Source: Pseudaminobacter soli (ex Li et al. 2025) (GTDB lineage: Bacteria > Pseudomonadota > Alphaproteobacteria > Rhizobiales > Rhizobiaceae). From it: DNA of 64,000 nt. The stretch covers positions 53,763 to 117,762 of the forward strand of contig NZ_PXYL01000015.1 of NCBI RefSeq assembly GCF_003012705.1, read 5' to 3'. The notes under the pieces were generated by a model. That model made no database searches, had not been told where the DNA came from, and saw nothing but the letters and a program-made list of their open reading frames with translations. A program made the position numbers and the translations under genes. Position 1 is the first letter of the stretch, and every line of letters starts with the position of its first letter. Positions 26,720 through 34,413 of the stretch are shown in pieces.

Positions 26720-27391
26720 GTGGCAGGAAGCCTAAAGAGAAACGATAGTATCGATGAGATTGCTGCTCCGGGCGTTTCCGAAGACCGAATTCGGGCACGA
26801 AACGTACAGAAGATACTTTCGGCCGCTGTCGAGGTATTCTCGCGGAAAGGGCTTGATGGCGCTCGAATTGTCGAGATTGCCAAGGCGTCTGGGCTGCCTA
26901 AGGGCAACGTCTACTACTACTTCTCCTCAAAGGAGGAGATTTACAACGCCACCATTGCTCATCTGATCCATAGCTGGGACGAGGCATTCCAGCACATCTC
27001 TGCTGATCGCGAGCCTGCCGTAGCAATTGAAGACTACGTTCGGACAAAACTTGAGTACGCCCGACAGAATGCGGCCGAAACACGCCTGTTCGCCAACGAG
27101 ATACTGCAAGGGGCGGGCCACCTATCGGGAGAAGCTCGCGACCACATGCGCAGCATTACGGCAGAGAAGGCTAAGGTGATCGATGCCTGGGTTGCCGCCG
27201 GGAAGATGGTGAAGGTGGATGCGCGGCACCTGTTCATCCTGCTGTGGTCCGCCACACAGTTCTACGCCGAGTTCGAGGCATTGGCGTGTGATGCACTGCA
27301 GGTCGATCAGTTGAGGACCGCGGACTACAATCTGGCTGCGAAGACGATCACACAAACGGTCTTGGGAGGGCTCCTGCCGCGTCCATCATGA
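26720..27391 (+). CDS. TetR family regulator, RutR-like
   Basis: A 223-aa repressor. The TetR HTH spans about residues 25-70 (AKASGLPKGNVYYYFSSKEE). The C-terminal half (RLFANEILQGAGHL, LFILLWSATQFYAEFE) matches the RutR/YcdC-type ligand domain, which in RutR binds uracil or thymine. I place the start at GTG 26720, behind AAAGAGAT; the frame is open further up to a TTG at 26651. It is divergent from the nucleobase operon, with two RutR-like palindromes between, so it probably represses that operon and itself. Confidence 0.85.
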   Translation: MAGSLKRNDSIDEIAAPGVSEDRIRARNVQKILSAAVEVFSRKGLDGARIVEIAKASGLPKGNVYYYFSSKEEIYNATIAHLIHSWDEAFQHISADREPAVAIEDYVRTKLEYARQNAAETRLFANEILQGAGHLSGEARDHMRSITAEKAKVIDAWVAAGKMVKVDARHLFILLWSATQFYAEFEALACDALQVDQLRTADYNLAAKTITQTVLGGLLPRPS

Positions 27392-27464
27392 GGGATGACT
27401 AAGCCCGCATTGTTTCGCGCAAGGCGCTGCGACCGCGCAGCATGGGAAGTCCCAGCGTCACCAG

Positions 27465-27931
27465 CACGAAGGCGGCCGTCACCACTTCTCCTGGATCAAC
27501 GAATGGAAGGAGCGGACCGACAGCGACGGACGCCCCGTCGGCATCGAGCTGATCCTACCGGACTGGTTCTATCGCGCCGTACTCGATGACGGCTCGTCCT
27601 GACGATCGATCGGACGTATTTCGACCTGACTGGCGGGCGTGAGCGCTGGCTCTGCCGCATCGTGCGCAAGCATGGCGGCCGCCAGTCCTTCGGCTGGAGC
27701 TTCGACTTTACCCATCTCCATCAGAAATCCGGCAGCCTCTCGCCGCTCAAGCATTTCGCCTACGGCCTGCGCAAGATCGTCAGCCGACAGCCCCTGCCCG
27801 GCTATCGACTCGCCATCCAGCAGCGGCCGGATGGCCATGAGGTTCTCACCTTTGTCGCCACCGATCCTACCTTCTTCACCCCGCCGCGCCCGCGACGGAA
27901 ACCGTCAACCTGCTTTGGGGATAGGCTGTGA
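27465..27931 (+). pseudogene. Plasmid replication initiator RepA, truncated and frameshifted
   Basis: The first frame reads HHFSWINEWKER and GIELILPDWFYRAVLDDG and ends at TGA 27600-27602. A one-base deletion there moves the match to LTIDRTYFDLTGG, WLCRIVRKHGGRQ and SGSLSPLKHFAYGLR up to 27931. This is the RepA type found on rhizobial and sphingomonad plasmids and ICEs. The N-terminal half is absent. It is followed at once by iteron-like repeats. Confidence 0.8.
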
Positions 27932-27937
27932 ATTCAC

Positions 27938-27979
27938 TCGTGCTATCGGGGACCGACCCTATCGTGCTATCGGGGACCG
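27938..27979 (+). repeat. Two iteron-like direct repeats (replication origin remnant)
   Basis: The 18-mer TCGTGCTATCGGGGACCG occurs twice, at 27938-27955 and 27962-27979, with a 24-base period. Lying just after the repA remnant, these look like RepA binding iterons. Only two copies remain, fewer than a working origin normally has. Confidence 0.7.
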
Positions 27980-28030
27980 GAATCGACGATTCATTGTTCC
28001 GATTCAACGCCTTGCGGCGGCCGCAACTTA

Positions 28031-28062
28031 TCTAACTTGGATTCCTTCGGAATCTTTCTAAC
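28031..28062 (+). other. Small hairpin in a TCTAAC direct repeat, rep-par spacer
   Basis: GATTCC (28040-28045) and GGAATC (28049-28054) form a perfect stem with a TTC loop, followed by TTTCT. TCTAAC flanks it at 28031-28036 and 28057-28062. It may be the old repA terminator or part of the origin or partition region. Confidence 0.4.
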
Positions 28063-28119
28063 ACCGCCCCGCTTTTGCAGGTCTGAGGATAACCTCATCC
28101 CCCCGGCCGGGAGCCCATC

Positions 28120-28254
28120 GTGACCGTCGCGCTCTTCAATCAGAAGGGCGCCGTCGGCAAGGCGGACCTTCGCCATCCGAGCGGGTGCACTGTCGCCGAC
28201 ATGCCGCGCGACCTGCTCGCGCACGAATTTGCTCAACAGGGAGATCCGTCATGA
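28120..28254 (+). pseudogene. ParA remnant (Walker A only) fused to foreign tail
   Basis: From GTG 28120 the frame reads VTVALFNQKGAVGKADL, the start of a ParA ATPase up to the deviant Walker A motif (normally KGGVGKTT, here damaged to KGAVGKAD). It then passes into TVADMPRDLLAHEF, which looks like the end of a small ribbon-helix-helix type protein, and stops at 28254. Most of ParA is deleted. The order repA, iterons, parA, DUF2840 is that of a plasmid/ICE backbone. Confidence 0.65.
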
Positions 28255-28520
28255 CCGGCGTCGACAATCTCACCCATGTCGAGCTGACCTGGATTGAGAA
28301 GAAGATCGAGAACTGGGTTCGCTTCGGCACCCACGTCCACGGACAAATCCTCGATGGGCGACGACGCGTCTTGTCGTTCCGGCCCGGCACCGTCTTCGCC
28401 TTCGTCCGCTGGGCGTCGAAGGACTTCGGCACGATCATTTCGCGCATCGACATCGCGCGCGCCGTATCACGTGGCGAAAGCCGGTCGACGCGATCATGCC
28501 GGTCGAGATCGGAGGACTGA
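28251..28520 (+). pseudogene. DUF2840 protein, 3'-truncated
   Basis: The frame starts at ATG 28251, overlapping the previous stop, and reads LTHVELTWIEKKIENWVRFG then FRPGTVFAFVRWASKDFGT and SRIDIARAV. This is the N-terminal half of DUF2840, a protein encoded between parA and the TraF-type peptidase in alphaproteobacterial conjugative elements. After about 28473 the match ends and the frame enters DUF917-gene sequence. Function unknown; here certainly inactive. Confidence 0.75.
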
Positions 28521-29316
28521 ATTCCACCATTCCGCTGGTCGCGGCAGGGAGGCTGGGACTGCCGGTCGTCGACGCTGACGGCATGGCGCGTGCCTTCCCT
28601 GAAGTGCAGATGGTGTCGTTCGGTATTGCCGGCGTACCGGCCGCGCCGATGGTGCTCGTCAATGAACATGGCGACTATGCGCTCGTGCAGGCCGACGACA
28701 ACAATCGTGTCGAACGGGTAGCGCGCTCGGTATGCGAGGCCATGGGGGGCGTGGTGCACGCGGCGAGCTATATCATGTCCGGGCAGCAGGCGCGTGCTCA
28801 TGCGATCCACGGCACGCTTTCCATGGCGATCGGGCTCGGCGCCGCGGTGCGAACCGCACGGAACGCCGGGCGAAATCTGTTGGCATCGATCCTTGGCTAT
28901 CTCGACGGCACCGGGATCTATGACGGGAGCGCACAGATATTCGCGGCAAGATCGTCGATCTCGACCGTGAGGTCAGCGCCGGTTTCAACGTCGGCACGGC
29001 CAAAATTGAAGACGATGGCGGCCGCGTCGCCGAGATCCGGTTTCGCAACGAGAACCTGCTGGTGCGGGAGGGCGAACGAGTGCTTGCCATCGTGCCGGAT
29101 CTGATTTGCGTACTCGATCGCGAAACGGCGACACCGATCACGACGGAGGACCTGCGTTATGGGCAGCGTGTCGCGGTGCTTGCCATCGGTGCACCGGCGG
29201 CGCTGCGAACACCCGCCGCGCTCGCTGTCGTCGGCCCAGCGGGTTTCGGCCTGCATGATCACTACGTTCCCTCCACACCGAAGACGGCACGAAAAATACA
29301 GGAGGTTGGACCATGA
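28496..29316 (+). pseudogene. DUF917 family protein, 5'-truncated and frameshifted
   Basis: The part from 28496 (MPVEIGGLNSTIPLVAAG; AFPEVQMVSFGIAGV) and the part after about 28940 (KIVDLDREVSAGFNVGTA; VPDLICVLDRETATPI) are the middle and end of a DUF917 protein, related to hydantoinase-type proteins. They lie in different frames, so at least one indel separates them near 28930. The first 100 or so residues were lost at the junction with DUF2840. Its stop overlaps the next gene (ATGA), showing the two were once an operon. Confidence 0.75.
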
Positions 29317-29951
29317 GCATTCAAGAACTGCGCGTCGTCACCGAGACGGACGAGATCTGCCGTATCGGAGGCGACCCCATGCCGGGCGCCGTCGAAAAGG
29401 TATTCGACCGGCTCGACCGATATGGTCGGCAGTTCATAGCCCTGTCGCCGTTCCTGTGCATGGGCTCGACCGACGCGCAGGGATCGGCGGATGTCAGCCC
29501 ACGCGGGGACGCCCCGGGATTCGTCGCGGTACTGGACGATCGGACGCTCCTGATTCCGGAGCGCCCTGGCAATCGCCGTTTCGACACGATGAAGAATCTG
29601 ATGCGCAATCCCGCCGTCGGCATCATCTTCTTCGTTCCGGGGATCAACGAAACACTGCGCCTGAACGGTCATGCGAAGGTCGTCGATGATGCGGCGCTGC
29701 TGGCGGGACTGGCATTCGGCGGCCATGTTCCGAAGCTCGGCATCACGGTGACGATCCACGAGGTTTTCTTCCACTGTGCTAGGGCGTTGCTGCGGTCCAA
29801 ACTATGGGAATCGTCGGCACGTATCGACCGCGCGGACTTTCCGACCATGGGCGAGATCGTCAAGGCCCAGCTTCAGTTGCGGGAAGACGAGAAGGCGATC
29901 GAGACGAATATCCAGGCGAGCTATAGCACGGAACTCTACTCCAATTCCTGA
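29313..29951 (+). CDS. Pyridoxamine 5'-phosphate oxidase-like protein
   Basis: A 212-aa flavin-reductase-like split-barrel protein of the PNPOx-like superfamily (the MSMEG_1061-like group). FIALSPFLCMGSTDAQGSAD, VSPRGDAPGFVAVLDD and PERPGNRRFDTMKNL are the usual FMN-side segments. Length is normal and the frame is intact, although genes on both sides are broken. It is coupled to the DUF917 gene by ATGA. Substrate unknown; it may now lack partners. Confidence 0.85.
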   Translation: MSIQELRVVTETDEICRIGGDPMPGAVEKVFDRLDRYGRQFIALSPFLCMGSTDAQGSADVSPRGDAPGFVAVLDDRTLLIPERPGNRRFDTMKNLMRNPAVGIIFFVPGINETLRLNGHAKVVDDAALLAGLAFGGHVPKLGITVTIHEVFFHCARALLRSKLWESSARIDRADFPTMGEIVKAQLQLREDEKAIETNIQASYSTELYSNS

Positions 29952-30043
29952 CGCGCGGACGGGCATCCGGTCCGACCGCACGGCGGGTGGACTTCCATCG
30001 CCCTGCGAGATGCCTGCCGCAACAGAGAACAAGAAGACGAACG

Positions 30044-31003
30044 ATGCAGAAACTCAAGATTCATATCGCCGAGATCGTGGAAGAAGCCGAAGGGATCACC
30101 GGTTTTACGCTCGTCCCTGCCGACGGCACGATGTTGCCGGCTCCAACGCCCGGCGCCCATATCGACATCTATCTAGGCCCTGGCCTGATACGCCAGTATT
30201 CGCTGACGAATGGGCCGGCCGATCGCAGGGTCTACCGCATCGCAGTCAAGCTGGAAGCCACGTCGCGGGGTGGATCGCTCGCCATGCATAGGGACGTGCG
30301 ATTGGGCGACGAACTGATCGTGTCGGGGCCGAAGAACAACTTTCCGCTGTCCGCCACTGCCCGAGACCACATCCTGCTGGCCGGAGGCATCGGCATAACC
30401 CCGCTGCTGTCGATGGCCCGCTGGCTGGCTGCCGAGGATGCCCCGTTCCGTCTCGTCTATTTCGCTCGGGCGCCGCGCTTCGCCGATTTCGCCGGTCTGC
30501 TATCCGCTGGCGAGTGGCGTGATACCGTCGACATGCACTACGGGCTCGCCCTGGATGCGCAACATGCCCTGCTCCGGGAACTGCTCGCCGACCCACAGCC
30601 GGACAAGCATCTCTAAACCTGTGGGCCTGGCCCGTTCATGGCGATGGTCGACGGTGTCGCCGCACAATCCGGCTGGGACATCAGGCAGCGGCACAGCGAA
30701 TATTTCAGCGCGCCTGTCGACGTCGAGACCGCGGGCGAGGGCTTCGATCTGATGCTCGCGCGCTCGGGATTGGCTTTGCACGTAGGGCCGGATCAGACGA
30801 TCGTCGAAGTGTTGCGCGCCGCGGGAATCGAGATCGAAACCTCGTGCGAAGAGGGAATCTGCGGCACGTGCATGACCGGTGTGCTCGAGGGGCCGCCGGA
30901 GCATCGGGACATGTATCTGAGCACGGACGAGCAGGCTGAGGGCAGGCTCGTCATGCCTTGTGTGTCGCGCTGCCGTGGCGATCGGCTTGTACTCGACCTG
31001 TGA
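30044..31003 (+). pseudogene. Phthalate-dioxygenase-reductase/VanB-type reductase, one in-frame stop
   Basis: The protein would be 319 aa: an FMN/NAD reductase part (RQYSLTNGP, LLAGGIGITPLLSMAR) and a C-terminal plant-type [2Fe-2S] domain (CEEGICGTC and a last Cys in MPCVSR). The frame is open throughout except for TAA at 30614-30616, codon 191. The context DKHL-stop-TCGPGPFM is normally DKHLYTCGPGPFM, so a Tyr codon (TAT or TAC) has become TAA. Such reductases feed electrons to Rieske oxygenases; none lies nearby. Confidence 0.88.
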
Positions 31004-31035
31004 TCAATGGACGTCGGGCCTCGCTATCAAGGCGT

Positions 31036-31121
31036 CTACGGCCGCACTGCGAGCAATCCGGCATCCTCGAGCGCCTCTATGTCCGGCAGGTCGCGCAGCG
31101 GAGATGTCACGGTAACGGCTT
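31036..31121 (-). pseudogene. Possible C-terminal fragment of a ScpB-like protein
   Basis: The minus-strand frame ends SPLRDLPDIEALEDAGLLAV then RP and stop. This resembles the end of ScpB chromosome-segregation proteins, copies of which occur on rhizobial mobile elements. Only about 28 codons remain before the IS6 sequence begins. Confidence 0.35.
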
Positions 31122-31151
31122 GTGAGGGGCTGTCGCGATAGACACATTCGC

Positions 31152-31450
31152 ATGGACCCCTCGCCAGTTAGCTACAGGCGCCATCGCTTCCCACCTCAGA
31201 TCATCGCCCATGCGGTATGGCTCTACTTTCGGTTTCCGCTGAGCCTGCGCTTGGTCGAGGAAATGCTGTTGGAGCGCGGCATTGTCGTCTCCTATGAAAC
31301 GATCCGCCGTTGGGGAAGGAAGTTCGGCCCGGATTATGCACGTCGCCTTCACTGCAAGAAGCCAAGCCGGAACGAAGTGTGGCATCTGGACGAGGTGGCC
31401 ATTACCATCGCCGGCACAAAACACTGGTTGTGGCGCGCCGTCGACGCTGG
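31152..31450 (+). pseudogene. IS6-family transposase, N-terminal part
   Basis: ATG 31152 begins MDPSPVSYRRHRFPPQIIAH, followed by LRLVEEMLLERGIVVSYETI, GPDYARRLHCKK and VWHLDEVAITIAGTKHWLW. This is the helix-turn-helix and start of the DDE domain of an IS6-type transposase, reaching just past the first catalytic Asp. It breaks off near 31450 at recombinase sequence. It is similar to the fragment at 46709 but not identical. Confidence 0.85.
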
Positions 31451-31513
31451 ATTGCGTACATCCGGCTGATGGCGACCACGCCATACGAGATCCTGACCTT
31501 TGTCGGCCGTGGT

Positions 31514-31860
31514 GGGCCAGCATGAAGGCGGCGCTGGATGGACTCGAGGCCCGCAAGGCCGAGCTCACCGAGCTGCTGGCCACGGCTCCGCAAGACATGC
31601 CCGACCTGCTGCCAAGTATTTCGGCAGTCTATGCCAGGAAAGTCGAGCAGTTGGCCGCGGCGCTCAACTGTCCGGAAGACCGCCAGGCGGCGGCGCAAGC
31701 GCTACGTGGCCTGATCGAGAAGATCGTCCTGACGCCCGGCGTCAGGCGCGGTGAGATGGAGGCAACTCTGTATGGCAAGTTGGGCACGATCCTGAACTGG
31801 ACGGATCGGCAGCCCTCAAACAAAAACACTCCCGGAGCCGGGCTCGCGGGAGTGTTTTGA
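31514..31860 (+). pseudogene. Serine recombinase, C-terminal fragment
   Basis: Reads SMKAALDGLEARKAELTELL and PSISAVYARKVEQLAAAL, then VLTPGVRRGEMEATLYG and the end PSNKNTPGAGLAGVF. The same segments occur in the intact recombinase at 62023-63675, so this is the 3' quarter of a close paralogue. The upstream three quarters are missing. Its 3' end overlaps the 59-bp repeat shared with the tRNA-fMet region. Confidence 0.88.
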
Positions 31861-31876
31861 TCTTTGGTTGCGGGGG
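31818..31876 (+). repeat. 59-bp direct repeat, left copy (att-like)
   Basis: Identical at 57 of 59 positions to 63633-63691. It holds a 12-bp-stem hairpin (AAAACACTCCCG at 31823-31834, CGGGAGTGTTTT at 31847-31858) and TTTGGTTGCGGGGG (31863-31876), which in the right copy covers the last 12 bases of tRNA-fMet. The rest of the tRNA gene is absent here. Confidence 0.75.
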
Positions 31877-32062
31877 CTCGCAACCACCGATACCGACATT
31901 TGCTCCAAGTTGTCGTTTGACACGAGATCACAACCTGTCAAGGCAGTAGACCTTCAGACCCCGTCATGCAATCGCGGTATCAAGCGTGTGGGCCACTGCG
32001 GTTCGGCTAGCCCCAGCCCTTCTGAATGGCGAGCCAAACGCATGTACGCTTTTAGGGCGCGA

Positions 32063-32827
32063 TCAAGTCGGACGAGATGGCCTCCACGCACCCGCGCCGT
32101 CGGGCATGGCTGGGCCGGCATGTTTCGGGCGCCTGTGCGATTTGACGCGCAGATAGTCCGGAGTCAGCCAGATTTCCAGCCGGCGCAGCGCGAAGATCAG
32201 GGTCATGTTGATCACCAGATAGATGACGGCCACCATGCAGAAAACCTCGATCACGGCAAAGGTCTGGCTCATCAGATCCTTGGCCACGCCGGTCAACTCC
32301 ATCACCGTGATGGTGCTGGCAAGCGAAGTGGATTTCAACGTCACGATGATCTCGTTGCTATAGGCAGGCAAGGCGCGCCGTATCGCGATGGGAGCAGTGA
32401 CGAGAAAGAAAACCCGCAGCTGCGACAGCCCAAGCGCCCGCGCAGCTTCGATCACGCCGGATGGAATAGCAGCCAAGCCGCCGCGCATCACTTCTGAGGT
32501 ATAGGCCCCGGCGCACAGGCTCATGGCGATGATGGCACAAGAAAAGGGATCGCGCAGCACAATCCAGGCCCAGCTTGCACGCAGCCAAGCAAACTGGCTG
32601 AGGCCGTAGTAGAGCAGGAAAATCTGCACCAGAAGCGGCGTGGAGCGGAACACCAGAACATAGGCTTCCGCGACAAGACGCACGATGCGATAGCGTGAAT
32701 TCCGCGCCCAGGTTGCCAGCGCGGCAAACAGAAAGCCCAGCGGCAGCGTCGCTGCCGCAAGAGCCAGCGTGACCCAGATTGCGCCAAAAAGCTCAGTCGC
32801 GACGCGAAGCGTGGTGTCAAAATCCAT
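32063..32827 (-). CDS. Polar amino acid ABC transporter permease (HisM-like)
   Basis: A 254-aa permease with about five membrane helices. VFRSTPLLVQIFLLYYGL and GAYTSEVMRGGLAAIPSG with EAARALGLS are the His/Glu/Gln/Arg/opine permease motifs. The start is ATG 32827, two bases after the stop of the partner permease; the longer frame to 33028 runs through that gene. The last 25 residues are polar. No ATPase gene is in this operon, so one must be supplied from elsewhere. Confidence 0.9.
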   Translation of the reverse strand: MDFDTTLRVATELFGAIWVTLALAAATLPLGFLFAALATWARNSRYRIVRLVAEAYVLVFRSTPLLVQIFLLYYGLSQFAWLRASWAWIVLRDPFSCAIIAMSLCAGAYTSEVMRGGLAAIPSGVIEAARALGLSQLRVFFLVTAPIAIRRALPAYSNEIIVTLKSTSLASTITVMELTGVAKDLMSQTFAVIEVFCMVAVIYLVINMTLIFALRRLEIWLTPDYLRVKSHRRPKHAGPAMPDGAGAWRPSRPT

Positions 32828-32829
32828 TG

Positions 32830-33540
32830 TCAGGCCCAACGCATTCTTGCTTCGATTGCCTTGAACGCCTGCGACGAGATCGCAATGAGCACGAGGTAGA
32901 TGAGCGCCGCCGCGCCATAGAAGACAAAGGGCTGGCCGGTTGTGCGGCCCGCTAGACCGACAACCCGCATCAACTCGGCGAGCGAGATGACCGACAGAAG
33001 CGTTGTTTCCTTCATGGCGAGGATCCACACATTGCCCAGCCCCGGCAACGCCAGGCGAAACATTTGCGGCAAGATGACGGTCCAGAAGCCGACCAGCGGA
33101 CGCAAGCCGAGCGATGCATAGGCCTCGAACTGCCCGGTGGGTATGGTGGCGTGCGCGCCGCGGAATATCTCGGAACTATAGGCGCCCGCGACCAGGGCAA
33201 CGGCCATGACGCCCACCGTAAAGGCGTCGACCTCGATATAACCGGTAAAGCCAAAGCCGCGCGCGATCCACATCAAGGCACCGTTTGTTCCGAAGAACAG
33301 CAGGAAGATGACCAGCAGCGGCGGCACGCCGCGCAACAGGGTTGTGTAGAGCATGGCGAGCGCCGCCAGGAATCGGTTGTTGCCAATTCTGGCGAACGCC
33401 ACCCCTAACCCGAGTACAACGCCAAACACATAACCGATGCTCGCGCAGGCGACGGTGACCCCAAGGCCGATCAGAATGGGTTTTGACCATCCGCCGGCAC
33501 CCCATGCAAAAAGTTCGGTCAGTGTCGTCTCGCCAGCCAT
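32830..33540 (-). CDS. Polar amino acid ABC transporter permease (HisQ-like)
   Basis: A 236-aa permease of the same family, with LLRGVPPLLVIFLLFFGTN, GAYSSEIFRGAHATIPTGQF and EAYASLGL. It starts at ATG 33540, six bases after the binding-protein stop. It forms a heterodimer with the next permease. Confidence 0.9.
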   Translation of the reverse strand: MAGETTLTELFAWGAGGWSKPILIGLGVTVACASIGYVFGVVLGLGVAFARIGNNRFLAALAMLYTTLLRGVPPLLVIFLLFFGTNGALMWIARGFGFTGYIEVDAFTVGVMAVALVAGAYSSEIFRGAHATIPTGQFEAYASLGLRPLVGFWTVILPQMFRLALPGLGNVWILAMKETTLLSVISLAELMRVVGLAGRTTGQPFVFYGAAALIYLVLIAISSQAFKAIEARMRWA

Positions 33541-33546
33541 GGCAGA

Positions 33547-34377
33547 TCAGGCCCCGCAGATCTTGGCGTCCGGTTTGACCGATACGTCGAAGCCGAACCA
33601 TTTTTCCGCGATGCGCTTGACTTCGCCCTCGGCCTTCAACGTGCACAGCGCTTCGTCCCACGCCTTGCGCAGGTCATCAGAATCCTTGCGCATCAAGCCA
33701 CCGACGCCAACGCCCAGATAGTCGAACTGCTCAAAGTCAAGGTTGGGCGACAGGACCTCGATCGGTTCACCCTGTGGCGACCGGGTCAGCGCGATCCATG
33801 GGGAACGACCGGCCAGCGCGGCGTCGACCCGGCCAGCCAAAAGATCAAGATTGAGGCTGTCCTGATTGTCGTAGAGACGCAGTGTCACCTCGCCCTTTAA
33901 TTCATTGTCCATGAACTTCTGGCTTTGCGTGCCGGTCTGCACGCCAATCGTCTTGCCGACGAGCGCCGCGCGCAGTTCCGGCCAAGTCGCCTTGCCATTC
34001 AACCCGGAGCTCTTAGCGGCGGCAAAATTGATCGGCAGATTGGCATAGCTCTGGGTAAAGGCCAGTCGCTTCTGACGCTCAGGCGTGATCGAGATGCCGC
34101 CGACAAGGATGTCATATTTGCCCTGCTCCAGGGCCGGTATCTGCCCCTCCCAGGGCTGGGCGGTGAAGCGGCAGCTCCGCTTCATACGCTCGCAGACAAG
34201 CTTGGCCAGCTCGACATCAAAGCCGGTCAGTTCCCCGTCGGATGTCATCGAGGTCCAGGGCTCGTAGCCGCCATCCGTGCCGATGCGCACTTCCGGCTGC
34301 TCTTGCGCGCTAGCCGGCACGGCAAGCGTTGCGCAAAGCGATAGCACCCCGGCCAATCTCGTCACATTTCGAAACAT
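33547..34377 (-). CDS. Polar amino acid ABC transporter substrate-binding protein
   Basis: A 276-aa family-3 periplasmic binding protein. The signal peptide is about 24 residues (VLSLCATLAVPASA before QEQ). RIGTDGGYEPWTSMTSDGEL and GFDVELAKLVCERM are the normal start of the mature protein; GISITPERQKRLAFTQSYAN follows. GGAGGAG precedes ATG 34377. Such proteins bind basic or polar amino acids and opines; with the M20 peptidase next door, an N-acylated or conjugated amino acid is possible. Confidence 0.92.
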   Translation of the reverse strand: MFRNVTRLAGVLSLCATLAVPASAQEQPEVRIGTDGGYEPWTSMTSDGELTGFDVELAKLVCERMKRSCRFTAQPWEGQIPALEQGKYDILVGGISITPERQKRLAFTQSYANLPINFAAAKSSGLNGKATWPELRAALVGKTIGVQTGTQSQKFMDNELKGEVTLRLYDNQDSLNLDLLAGRVDAALAGRSPWIALTRSPQGEPIEVLSPNLDFEQFDYLGVGVGGLMRKDSDDLRKAWDEALCTLKAEGEVKRIAEKWFGFDVSVKPDAKICGA

Positions 34378-34413
34378 GAGCTCCTCCTCGTTTCGTTCTA
34401 CAGATCGATAGGT

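Noticed and set aside
30044..31003. Two separate genes (reductase and ferredoxin)
   Set aside because: The two open frames are in the same phase with one TAA inside a conserved motif, so a single gene with a nonsense codon explains them better.
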